Source: Haloferax sp. Atlit-12N
GTDB taxonomy: Archaea > Halobacteriota > Halobacteria > Halobacteriales > Haloferacaceae
Assembly (NCBI RefSeq): GCF_003383095.1
Contig: NZ_PSYW01000003.1
Location: forward strand, 1 to 64,000
Reading direction: 5' to 3'
Length of the DNA: 64,000 nt
The notes beneath the pieces were generated by a model that was not told the origin of the DNA, ran no database searches, and saw nothing but the letters and a program-made list of their open reading frames with translations. Of this stretch, positions 1 through 7,263 are shown in pieces; position 1 is the first letter of the stretch; each line of letters starts with the position of its first letter. Position numbers and translations under genes: made by a program.

Positions 1-132
1 CTCGTCGAGGAGACGGTCATCGAGGACGGTTACATCGAGATTCCGGAGAAGCCGGGCCTCGGCGTGACGCTGGACATGGACACCGTCGAAGAGCACATGG
101 TCGACGGCGAGACGCTGTTCGACGAGGAGTGA
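1..132 (+). CDS. Enolase-superfamily sugar-acid dehydratase, C-terminal end only
   Basis: The first 43 codons of the window are the tail of a gene that starts upstream. They read in frame from base 1 to a TGA at 130-132. The ending, with EIPEKPGLGVTLD followed by HMVDGETLF, is the C-terminal pattern of mandelate racemase/muconate lactonizing-type enzymes, as in haloarchaeal gluconate, xylonate or galactonate dehydratases. These cytoplasmic enzymes dehydrate a sugar acid to a 2-keto-3-deoxy acid. The catalytic part lies outside the window, so the substrate cannot be read. The last codons (Phe-Asp-Glu-Glu-stop) form the first unit of the repeat array that follows. Confidence 0.7.
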   Translation, partial: LVEETVIEDGYIEIPEKPGLGVTLDMDTVEEHMVDGETLFDEE

Positions 133-300
133 AACAACTCGTCGAGCCAGCAGCACGGAGTGCTGCGCTGTTCGACGAGGCGTAAGCCGAAGTCGAATCA
201 GTCGAGCTTCGCTCGACAGTATTCGACGAGGAGTGAAACAACTCGTCGAGCCAACAGACGCGTAGCGTCTGTTATGTTCGACGAAGCGTAAGCCGAAGTC
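118..300. repeat. Alternating A-B-A-B repeat array with three different hairpins
   Basis: Unit A (about 32 bp, starting TTCGACGAGGAGTGAAAC) occurs at 118-149 and 222-253. Unit B (about 25 bp, starting TTCGACGAGGCGTAAGCC, with one mismatch in copy 2) occurs at 171-195 and 277-300. Each unit is followed or preceded by a different perfect hairpin with a 3-nt loop: CAGCAC-GGA-GTGCTG at 151-165, GTCGAGC-TTC-GCTCGAC at 201-217, and a 9-bp stem with loop GTA at 253-273. The first A unit includes the last codons of the dehydratase gene. The array could act as an mRNA 3' end or as a REP-like element. No ORF in it looks real. Confidence 0.8.
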
Positions 301-339
301 AATTCTCTATCTTATCAGTCCTGCCTATTGCAAATTGAA

Positions 340-463
340 GGCTCTGTTGAAACCCTCTTGTCGTCTTGCTATTTGTTGAGAGACTAGTTTTTACTGTGGT
401 CCACGGAAACAGCCAGAAGGTGCGCTCTCTCCAATGTCATCGCTGAAGGATTTCAACAGAGCC
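340..463. mobile_element. MITE with IS6-type terminal inverted repeats
   Basis: The left end reads GGCTCTGTTGAAAC at 340-353 and the right end TTTCAACAGAGCC at 451-463, a 13-bp perfect terminal inverted repeat. The interior (124 bp in total) has no usable ORF. The flanks AAATTGAA (332-339) and AAATCGAA (464-471) match at 7 of 8 positions, consistent with an old 8-bp target duplication. Ends of the form GGnnCTGTTGnAAA and 8-bp duplications are typical of the IS6 family. A non-autonomous IS6-derived element is therefore inferred. Confidence 0.72.
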
Positions 464-921
464 AAATCGAACACACACCGGATGCCAGTATTTTAGATAT
501 AATACAAACCAGAAGAAACCAAGTCAAAATTCAAAATATCTGAATACCTCAGATAATTTCTGATATTAATCTTTTATCTCGGATATAGTTATAGATGATT
601 CCTATAATCCAATTAAAATTTATATAATCTTCTCAAAACAAGAAGTAGGATCAATTTATCTACCCACCTAATCCTTTAACCGATCTTCCCCACACGCCAA
701 ATTTCGGACATGGAACAATTCTACTTGGCGTGCGATTGATCTCACTATCCGCATATTCGTTTGTCTACTCGCATGGTAACAACATCTGGTCCCGCACGTA
801 GCCATCTCCGATACTATTTATACCAGAAGCAATATGGAAGTGACATGAGCGGACAGCGACAGCGCAGAGTGTTAGCCGAACGTTTCAGACCGCCGAACCG
901 ACTCCCCGTGGAGGGTAACCA
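464..921. other. AT-rich gene-free stretch before the AEC transporter
   Basis: No credible gene is present. Base composition falls far below that of the neighbouring coding DNA. The part from about 515 to 645 shows a 9-bp rhythm, described separately. The last hundred bases should carry the promoter of the permease gene, with the AT-rich stretch ATACTATTTATACC at 812-825 as a TATA candidate. Confidence 0.6.
515..645. repeat. Short patch of 9-bp-periodic AT-rich DNA
   Basis: Four consecutive 9-mers read TTCAAAATA (530-538), TCTGAATAC (539-547), CTCAGATAA (548-556) and TTTCTGATA (557-565). Weaker copies continue to about 645. The pattern (three pyrimidine-rich, three purine-rich, three mostly A/T bases) and the exact unit CTCAGATAA recur in the long periodic region at 41373-42045. 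The patch has no long ORF. Confidence 0.5.
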
Positions 922-1875
922 ATGTCGTTGACGGGGGCGTTCACGAACGCGATTCTCCCGATTCTCGGCGTCGCCGTCGTCGGCTATCTGTTGGCGCGAA
1001 CGACGGACATCGACGTCGGACCGATAAACACCCTCGGACTGTACGTGCTCATCCCGGCGTTGGCGTTCCACAGCATCGCCACGACGACCCTCGACGGCGG
1101 TGAAGTGCTCAAACTCGGCGTCGGCGTCGTCGGCTACGCGCTCCTCATGATTGCTATCGCGTGGGGCGTCGGCCGGCTCGCAGGCGAGTCGGGGCCGCTC
1201 CTCGGCGCGCTCATGCTGGCGGCGGCGTTCCCGAACTCGGGCTTCGTCGGTATCCCGCTTTCCGGGTTCGCGTTCGGCGAAGTCGGACGAACGACCGCCG
1301 TCATCTATCTCACCATCCAGAACCTCGTGGTCTACACGCTCGGCGTCTACATCGCCTCGAACGGCTCCGATAGCGGAGTTCTCGACGCAGTCACGGAGAT
1401 ATTCCGCCTCCCCCTCCTGTACGCCATCATCGCCGGTGTCATCGCCCGCGCGCTCGGCCTCGTCCCGCCGGCCGACTCGGCGCTCATGGAGACCGTCGGA
1501 CTCGTCGGCGACGCGTCGATTCCGGTCATGTTGCTCATCCTCGGCATCCAGCTGGCGGAGACCAACGTGTCCGTCATATCGCGGTCGCTCGCGCCGACGG
1601 CGCTGAAACTCGTCGTCGCGCCGCTCGTCGGATTCGGCCTCGCGCTCGCGTTGGGGTTCGGCGACCCGACCGTCGCGAAGGTGTTCGTCCTCGAGTGTGC
1701 CACGCCCGCCGCGGTCATCCCGCTGGCGCTCACCATCGAGTACGCCGACGAGACGGCGGTCGACGGCATCACCGCCCCGGAGTATCTCAGCACGACCATC
1801 TTCACCACCACCGTCGCCAGCGTCGGCGTCCTGACCGTCCTCGTGGCGGTCTTGCAGGCGGGCGCGCTGTTCTGA
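922..1875 (+). CDS. AEC-family transporter (auxin efflux carrier/malonate-type permease)
   Basis: The 317-residue membrane protein has about ten hydrophobic segments in two halves of five, the usual AEC (PF03547) layout. The N-terminus ends its first helix in GVAVVGYLLAR. The conserved FPNSGFVGIPL stretch (about residues 104-114) and the C-terminal ATPAAVIPLAL (about 260-270) carry the helix-breaking Asn/Pro residues typical of this family. AEC proteins move organic anions such as malonate, malate or auxin-like acids across the cytoplasmic membrane. Start choice is supported by GGAGG at 910-914, seven bases before ATG. It stands alone, downstream of a sugar-acid dehydratase, so an organic acid is a reasonable but unproven substrate. 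Confidence 0.88.
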   Translation: MSLTGAFTNAILPILGVAVVGYLLARTTDIDVGPINTLGLYVLIPALAFHSIATTTLDGGEVLKLGVGVVGYALLMIAIAWGVGRLAGESGPLLGALMLAAAFPNSGFVGIPLSGFAFGEVGRTTAVIYLTIQNLVVYTLGVYIASNGSDSGVLDAVTEIFRLPLLYAIIAGVIARALGLVPPADSALMETVGLVGDASIPVMLLILGIQLAETNVSVISRSLAPTALKLVVAPLVGFGLALALGFGDPTVAKVFVLECATPAAVIPLALTIEYADETAVDGITAPEYLSTTIFTTTVASVGVLTVLVAVLQAGALF

Positions 1876-2225
1876 GCGCCCCGACGACGGAGCGACTCCG
1901 TTGACGGCGGTATTCGGCATTCTCACCGACAACACACCAAACTTCACATTTCGAGAATGCTGTTTTGGGATCTCTACTCGCGTTTCATCTGCGCCCTCGA
2001 ATGACGGTCTCATCGCCCGCCGCGGAGCAGTTCGGTTGAGATCTCGTAAACGGACTGTGCCCGCGTACTGGTCGCTTTTCCCGCGGGACTTGCGGGAGCG
2101 CTAGCGTCACGAGGGGTCTCGCACCTATACGGAACGTGTCGTACAGAACTGGGTGGTTGGTCCCACGACTGTCTTCTCTTCGTCTCGTAAACCACGGACA
2201 CTGGTGGGGAGGTGGCGAGTGAATA

Positions 2226-2274
2226 TTACAGACATATGTTTGTAATTAGTCCATCACAAACATATGATTGTAAT
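2226..2274. promoter_or_regulatory. Tandem pair of palindromes centred on CATATG
   Basis: The first site, ATTACAGACATATGTTTGTAAT, spans 2226-2247 and is palindromic at 20 of 22 positions. The second, ACAAACATATGATTGTAAT, lies around 2256-2274 with the same core. Both fit ACAnnCATATGnnTGT. Their centres (2235.5 and 2263.5) are 28 bp apart. The arrangement looks like a two-site operator for a dimeric regulator. Which gene it controls is unknown, since the nearest starts are hundreds of bases away. Confidence 0.55.
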
Positions 2275-2792
2275 GTCTATCGAAGATACGAACCAAGCAC
2301 CGGTGCAGAGAGTCTCCACTCTCGTGACTCCGCGTTGGATTTTCGATATGAAAATGGATGTTTGAGAGCTATCTGGTTTGTCATCACATCACACGCGTCC
2401 GACGCCCGAACAACGGCTGTCGTCGCCGGTTGAACCCCGTTCCGTCCGCGTGAGTAGAACAGTCGCTCGGGACCAACGAGCAGGAAATCCCCGTACGCCG
2501 GTCCGATTCCGCTCGTTCTCGGAGCGTCCATTCCTCAGTCACCGACCGATTCCGTCACGGTTCGCCCCGCGATTGTATTGGTCTATTAATAATTTACAAC
2601 ACGCGAACGAAACGGAGCGCCCACGTGACCGCCACCGACTCGAATAGTGACGAATCGCCGTGTGAGGCCACCTACCACTAGTTCAGTCGCGTTGGTCGTC
2701 GGCTCCGGATCTGCGCCTCGATTTTCCTCTCGAAAATAGTGTGGATAGCCCGCGAACGCTCGACGAACTTCTGACCGCGTTTCGGTCACCAA

Positions 2793-2804
2793 AATATTTA
2801 ATAA
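2793..2804 (+). promoter_or_regulatory. TATA-like promoter of the cupin gene
   Basis: The AT-rich element AATATTTAATAATT begins at about 2793, about 27-36 bases before the ATG at 2830. That spacing implies a very short or absent 5' leader, which is common in haloarchaea. Confidence 0.55.
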
Positions 2805-2829
2805 TTGATACTGTTTGACTCAACACGTC

Positions 2830-3240
2830 ATGGTATCCGAAAAGCGGTTCGTCCAGGCAGACGACGTAGAGACGATTCAACTGGACTGGGGCACGCTGAA
2901 GTGGATGAACACGCCCGAGGTCACCGCCTCGGAGGGACTCAGCGCCGGCGTCGTGTTGCTCGAACCCGGGAAGGGCCACGAGCGACACACGCACCCCGAC
3001 AGCGAGGAGATACTGTACTTCCTCGGCGGCGAGGGCGAACAGACCATCGAAGACGAGACCCGGACGGTCGGCGCGGGCGACATGGTTCACATCCCCAGCG
3101 GCGTCGAACACAGCACCATCAACACCTCGTGGGAGCCGCTTCGCTTCCTCGCGGTGTACTGCCCGCCCGGCCCGGAAGCCGTGATTCGCGAGGACGACGA
3201 CGCGACGGTCTTCCCGCCTGGCGAGTTCCCGGACAACTGA
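2830..3240 (+). CDS. Small cupin-domain protein
   Basis: The protein has 136 residues and a single double-stranded beta-helix. Cupin motif 1 is seen as GHERHTHPDSEEILYFLGGEG (His-x-His plus a downstream Glu, about residues 49-69). Motif 2 is GDMVHIPSGVEHSTINT (about 84-100, Pro-Ser-Gly and metal His). Such proteins bind one metal and act as isomerases, oxygenases, decarboxylases or sugar/acid sensors in the cytoplasm. An in-frame TTG at 2815 could also start translation, but ATG 2830 follows the TATA element at leaderless spacing. It is 124 bp upstream of the PEP-hydrolase-like gene on the same strand, so a role in the same degradation pathway is possible. Confidence 0.85.
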   Translation: MVSEKRFVQADDVETIQLDWGTLKWMNTPEVTASEGLSAGVVLLEPGKGHERHTHPDSEEILYFLGGEGEQTIEDETRTVGAGDMVHIPSGVEHSTINTSWEPLRFLAVYCPPGPEAVIREDDDATVFPPGEFPDN

Positions 3241-3327
3241 TTCGCGCGGACGAGCGCCTTCTTATCGAGACCGTTTCGGTCGAGGCAGTCGCCGTCGAGG
3301 ACGCCCGGCCTCGGTCGATTCTTCCGA

Positions 3328-3338
3328 AATATTAAAGT
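3328..3338 (+). promoter_or_regulatory. TATA-like promoter of the PEP-hydrolase-like gene
   Basis: GAAATATTAAAG at about 3327-3338 lies 25-36 bases before the ATG at 3364, the same spacing as in front of the preceding cupin gene. It suggests a separate, nearly leaderless transcript. Confidence 0.5.
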
Positions 3339-3363
3339 CGTATGCGATGGCCTGTCAACTCGG

Positions 3364-4197
3364 ATGAAGTATACTCGTGCTGAATCACTCGACCGTATCG
3401 AATCCACGATCGAATCCGGCGACCCCGTCATCGGCGCCGGTGCCGGAACCGGCATCTCCGCGAAGTTCGCGGAACGCGGTGGCGTCGATCTGCTTATCAT
3501 CTACAACTCGGGCCGTTACCGGATGAACGGTCGGGGCTCGCTGGCCGGTCTCCTGCCGTACGGCGACGCCAACGAAATCGTCGTCGAGATGGGCCACGAG
3601 GTCATCCCGGTCGTCGAAGACACGCCGGTGCTCGCCGGCGTCAACGGGACCGACCCCTTCCGCGAGATGAGCGTGTTCATCGAAGACCTGCGTCGTCGCG
3701 GCTTCTCCGGCGTCCAGAACTTCCCGACCGTCGGACTCATCGACGAGGACAGCAGCTACCGGAAGAACCTCGAAGAGACCGGCATGGGCTACGACAAGGA
3801 AGTCGAGATGATTCGCGAGGCGAGCGAGCAGGGCATGCTGACGTGCCCGTACGTCTTCACCGAGGAGCAGGCCAAAGCGATGACCGAAGCCGGTGCCGAC
3901 GTCATCGTCTCCCACATGGGCCTGACGACCTCCGGCGACATCGGCGCGGAGACGGCGCTCGACCTCGACGACGCGGCCGAGCGCGTGCAGGCGCACCACG
4001 ACGCCGCCAAGTCGGTCCGAGACGACGTGCACGTCATTTGTCACGGCGGCCCCATCGCGTGGCCCGACGACGCGGAGTACGTCCTCAACAACACCGAGGG
4101 CGTCGTCGGCTTCTTCGGCGCGTCGAGCATCGAGCGCCTCGCCACGGAGGAAGCCATCGAGAATCAAGCGCGCAAGTTCAAGGAAATCGACTTCTGA
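3364..4197 (+). CDS. PEP-hydrolase-like TIM-barrel protein (PF09370 family)
   Basis: The 277-residue soluble protein matches the phosphoenolpyruvate hydrolase-like/TIM-barrel signal-transduction family. Visible hallmarks are GAGAGTGISAKFAERGG (about residues 21-37), the Asn-rich YNSGRYRMNGRGSLAGLLPY segment, GVNGTDPF, GVQNFPTVGLIDED and the C-terminal GFFGASSIERL. In plants and many bacteria this domain is the C-terminal half of Tm-1-type proteins, whose N-terminal half is an UPF0261 ATP-binding domain. The UPF0261 partner is here a separate gene at 11219-12430 on the opposite strand, with an ABC importer between. The reaction is not established. A C-C bond or enol-pyruvate chemistry on an imported acid is an inference. 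Confidence 0.85.
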   Translation: MKYTRAESLDRIESTIESGDPVIGAGAGTGISAKFAERGGVDLLIIYNSGRYRMNGRGSLAGLLPYGDANEIVVEMGHEVIPVVEDTPVLAGVNGTDPFREMSVFIEDLRRRGFSGVQNFPTVGLIDEDSSYRKNLEETGMGYDKEVEMIREASEQGMLTCPYVFTEEQAKAMTEAGADVIVSHMGLTTSGDIGAETALDLDDAAERVQAHHDAAKSVRDDVHVICHGGPIAWPDDAEYVLNNTEGVVGFFGASSIERLATEEAIENQARKFKEIDF

Positions 4198-4280
4198 GGG
4201 CTTTCGAGACGTTCTCGTTCGAGCGATTGCTACCGCTTCGGTAACCAGTCGTCGCGGAGGCGGTCTCGCGTACAGTCAGA

Positions 4281-5540
4281 CTACTCGACCGCGTACACCT
4301 TCGCGTCGGTCCCGCCGAAGTACAGTCGCCCGTCGACGAGCGCCGGGCTGGACCCGACGCCCCGCCCGTCGATTTCCATGAACCACTCTTCTTGCCCGTC
4401 AGTCGTGATGGCGTGGACACCGACGCCGTCGCCGTCCGACTGTCGGTGCGTCCCGACGTAGAGCGTGTCTTCAGTCAGGACGGGACTGCTTCCGACTTCC
4501 AGCGCGGGCGTCTCGAAGCTCCAGTTCTCAGCGCCGCTTTCGCGGTCGAAGCGGAACACCTTCGCGTGGTTCGTCGTCGGGTCGTCGAGCGTGTTGTACG
4601 GCGTGTGACCGACGTAGACGGCCTCCTCGCCGACGGCGACGGACCCCGAGATGTATCGGCCCGCCGTGTCGGCGAGCCACTCTCGCTCGCCCGTCGCCGC
4701 GTCGGCGGCGTGAACGTTGCCGTTCCAGTCAGTGAAGTACACGGAGCCGTAGGCGACCGCCGGACTCGACCAGATCATGTCGCGGGTCTCGTACCGCCAC
4801 TCGACCTCGCCGGTCGAGCGCGACAGCGCGTACAGCGCTTCGTCCGAGGAGCCGACGTACACGCGGTTGTCCGTGACTGCCGGACTGCTGACCACTTCGT
4901 CGCCGACCTCGTACTGCCACTCCGTCTCGCCGGTCTCGGCGTCGAGCGCGTACACCCATCCGGTCTCCGAGACGTTGGCCTCCTCCGCGTACCACGCGCA
5001 CGCGAGGTTGTGACAGCCGACGCCGGTGTAGACCGTCCCGTCCCAGACCGTCGGGCTCCCTCGAATCAGCCCGTCGAACGCCCGGGACCACCGTTCCTCG
5101 CCGGTCTCGGCGTCGATAGCGTACAGATGCTTGTCGTACGACCCGATGTAGACGATACCGTCGGCGTAGGCTGGCGTCCCCTCGATTCGGTGCCCGGACT
5201 CGAAGGACCACCGTTTCTCGCCGGTCTCGGCGTCGATGGCGTACAGCGAGCTATCGGCGCTCCCGATGTAGACGGTGCCGTCGGCGACGATTGGGCTCCC
5301 CCAGAACGCCCCGTCGGCCTCGAAGGTCCACTCCACCGAGGGCTCCGAGTCGAGTGGGGACACGTCGCCGATGTAGCCGGTGTTGAACCGTCCTCCGCGG
5401 AACGTCGGCCACGAGGTGACCGGTTCGGACACGGGGTGGCTCTGCGACGCTGACGCGACCGGTCGCTGACACCCCGCGGTGAACGCAAACGCGGACGAGG
5501 AGAACGCGGCGAGAAATCGTCGTCGGTTGGTCCGTTTCAT
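4281..5540 (-). CDS. PQQ-like beta-propeller lipoprotein (BamB-like repeats)
   Basis: The 419-residue protein starts with a Tat signal (NRRRFLAAF) and a lipobox ending FTAGC, so it should be a lipid-anchored extracytoplasmic protein. The rest is a beta-propeller of about 40-residue repeats, each with a form of LYAIDAETGEERW, the PQQ-enzyme/BamB blade signature. Haloarchaea have many such proteins. They may serve as scaffolds, and no catalytic dehydrogenase residues were recognised. It converges on the TIM-barrel gene and lies downstream of the Liv-type importer on the same strand. A TATA-like AATATTATTTC at about 5564-5574 precedes it. Confidence 0.85.
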   Translation of the reverse strand: MKRTNRRRFLAAFSSSAFAFTAGCQRPVASASQSHPVSEPVTSWPTFRGGRFNTGYIGDVSPLDSEPSVEWTFEADGAFWGSPIVADGTVYIGSADSSLYAIDAETGEKRWSFESGHRIEGTPAYADGIVYIGSYDKHLYAIDAETGEERWSRAFDGLIRGSPTVWDGTVYTGVGCHNLACAWYAEEANVSETGWVYALDAETGETEWQYEVGDEVVSSPAVTDNRVYVGSSDEALYALSRSTGEVEWRYETRDMIWSSPAVAYGSVYFTDWNGNVHAADAATGEREWLADTAGRYISGSVAVGEEAVYVGHTPYNTLDDPTTNHAKVFRFDRESGAENWSFETPALEVGSSPVLTEDTLYVGTHRQSDGDGVGVHAITTDGQEEWFMEIDGRGVGSSPALVDGRLYFGGTDAKVYAVE

Positions 5541-5764
5541 GTCCCGTGTCTTCGAGTGTCACGAAATAATATTGTCGACTGACTGACGGCGACCGAGGGT
5601 GAAGAACCGCCCCCGAAATGCGAGACTGAGCGCCGGGGAAGGAACCGGAACGAGAGCCGGAACAAGAACTGAGGAGAGAATCGAAACGAGAACGGACCGA
5701 CACGGAAGCGAGGTGGGAGAAAAAGAGCGCGTCGGTCGCGCCGAGGGGCGCGCGTTCGGCGCGG

Positions 5765-6508
5765 TCAGACGACGAGGTACTCGTCGAGGTCCTCGGATTC
5801 GAGTTCGTCCACGGTGCCTCTGTAGACGATGTCACCCTGGTCGAGCACGTAGCCGCGGTCCGCGATGCGGAGCGCCTCGCGGACGTTCTGCTCGATGAGG
5901 AGCACCGTCAGCCCTTGGTCGGCGATTTCCGCGACGGAGTCGCCCACCGTCTTGACGATTTGTGGGGCCAGTCCCTCGGTCGGTTCGTCCAGCAACAGCA
6001 GTTTCAGGTTCGGGAGCCTGAGCGTCCGCGCGATGGAGAGCATCTGCTGTTCGCCGCCCGAGAGCGTCCCGGCCTGTTGGGCCCGCCGCTCGTCGAGCCG
6101 CGGGAACAGGTCGTACAGCTCGTCTATCGACATCGTGCTCTCGCCGCCGCCGAGACCGCCCCGGCGGATGGTGTTCCACCAGCCGCGGGTGATTTTCGAC
6201 ATCTCGAGGTTCTCCTCGACCGTCAGTTCGGAGAACAGTCGCCGACCCTCCGGGACGACGCCGATGCCGCCCATAGCGATGTTGTCGGCCGGCCAGTCCG
6301 TGATGTCGTCGCCGTCGAATCGAATCGACCCGGACCGAATCGCCGGCGGTTCGGTCCCGGCGATGCTGCGGACCGTCGTCGTCTTCCCCGCGCCGTTGCG
6401 GCCGAGGAGCGTGACGACCTCGCCCTCGTCGATGTCGAGGGAGACGCCGCGGAGGATGTGGCTCGGTCCGTAGTAGGCGTGCACATCGTCGAGTTCGAGC
6501 AGGCTCAT
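5765..6508 (-). CDS. livF: ABC importer ATP-binding subunit, LivF type
   Basis: The 247-residue ATPase has Walker A GRNGAGKTT (residues 36-44), signature LSGGEQQ and Walker B LLLLDEP followed by TEGLAP, the LivF-specific wording. It powers uptake by the branched-chain-amino-acid (HAAT) type importer encoded by the four upstream genes and works as a heterodimer with LivG at the membrane. The frame stays open far upstream, but ATG at 6508 matches the family N-terminus (MSLLELDDVHAYYG) and overlaps the LivG stop by 4 bp, a sign of translational coupling. The imported compound may be an aliphatic amino acid, an amide, or an acid handled by the neighbouring enzymes. Confidence 0.92.
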   Translation of the reverse strand: MSLLELDDVHAYYGPSHILRGVSLDIDEGEVVTLLGRNGAGKTTTVRSIAGTEPPAIRSGSIRFDGDDITDWPADNIAMGGIGVVPEGRRLFSELTVEENLEMSKITRGWWNTIRRGGLGGGESTMSIDELYDLFPRLDERRAQQAGTLSGGEQQMLSIARTLRLPNLKLLLLDEPTEGLAPQIVKTVGDSVAEIADQGLTVLLIEQNVREALRIADRGYVLDQGDIVYRGTVDELESEDLDEYLVV

Positions 6509-7263
6509 TGTTCCCCACCTCCGAGGTAGGCCTCGCGAACGGCTGGATTCTCCCGAATCTCCTCGGGGGTACCCTGCGCGATGAGCCGTCCTTGGTGGAG
6601 CGTGAAGATGCGGTCGGACACGTCGAAGACGATGTCCATGTCGTGTTCGACGAGGAAGATGGTCATCCCCCAGTCGGCCAGTAGGTCGTGGATGAGGTCG
6701 ACCGTTATCTCGGTCTCCGTCGGCGACATGCCGGCGGTCGGCTCGTCCATGAACAGCAGGTCCGGGTCGGTCGCGAGTCCGATAGCGACCTCTAAGCGCC
6801 GCTTGTCCCCGTACGGGAGCGAACCGGCTTCCATCCGGGCCTTCGAGTCGAGACCGATAGTCTCCAGGATGTCGTTCGTCCGCGCTTGGACCTCGTCGAA
6901 GGAGTCCCGCCGGCGGAAGAAGTTGACCCGGAACGAGCCGTGTTCGGCCGCGAACGACGCGACCTGCACGTTCTCGCGCACCGTGAGTTCGGGGAGAATC
7001 GACGCGGTCTGGAACGACCGGCCGACGCCGAGTTGGGCGATTTCGAACGGCTTCATGCCGACGAGTTCGTTCCCGGCGTAGAACACCTCGCCTTCGGTCG
7101 GACGCAGTCGACCGGTAATCGTGTTGATGAGCGTGGACTTGCCGGCACCGTTGGGGCCGATGAGGGAGACGAGCTCGCCCTCTTCGACTTCGATGTCGAC
7201 GCCGTCGAGTGCCGTGAGTCCGCCGAACTCCTTGGTGAGTCCGTGGGTTTCGAGCAGCGCCAT
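6505..7263 (-). CDS. livG: ABC importer ATP-binding subunit, LivG type
   Basis: The 252-residue ATPase has Walker A GPNGAGKST (residues 36-44), a LivG-style degenerate signature (LPYGDKRRLE) and Walker B LLFMDEPTAGMSP. It pairs with the LivF protein. It overlaps the LivF start by 4 bp and touches the LivM stop, so the five transporter genes are tightly packed apart from the gap after the binding protein. The C-terminus (RENPAVREAYLGGGEQ) is the standard end of the family. Confidence 0.92.
   Translation of the reverse strand: MALLETHGLTKEFGGLTALDGVDIEVEEGELVSLIGPNGAGKSTLINTITGRLRPTEGEVFYAGNELVGMKPFEIAQLGVGRSFQTASILPELTVRENVQVASFAAEHGSFRVNFFRRRDSFDEVQARTNDILETIGLDSKARMEAGSLPYGDKRRLEVAIGLATDPDLLFMDEPTAGMSPTETEITVDLIHDLLADWGMTIFLVEHDMDIVFDVSDRIFTLHQGRLIAQGTPEEIRENPAVREAYLGGGEQ

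Larger units (their letters stand above)
1876..2829. other. Long intergenic region without a convincing gene
   Basis: About 950 bp lie between the AEC gene and the cupin gene. Short ORFs exist but have no recognisable product and biased composition. Visible structure: an 8-bp inverted repeat, GCATTCTC at 1918-1925 and GAGAATGC at 1953-1960; twin palindromes centred on CATATG at 2226-2274; and AT-rich patches at about 2571-2600 and 2790-2810. The rest looks like degraded or regulatory DNA. Confidence 0.6.

Noticed and set aside
201-217. tRNA-like stem GTCGAGC-TTC-GCTCGAC
   Set aside because: A single 7-bp hairpin with a 3-nt loop; no cloverleaf or T-loop sequence around it.
118-300. Possible CRISPR array
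   Set aside because: Only two copies of each unit, units of two types, hairpins inside the spacers and no cas genes.
814-2013. 399-codon minus-strand frame over the AEC gene
   Set aside because: Arg/Asp/Glu low-complexity protein antisense to a clear transporter. The start part, which lies outside the AEC gene, also has no recognisable family.
1901-2104. 67-codon ORF after the AEC gene, considered as an IS remnant
   Set aside because: No transposase motif, no terminal repeats and no target duplication could be found.
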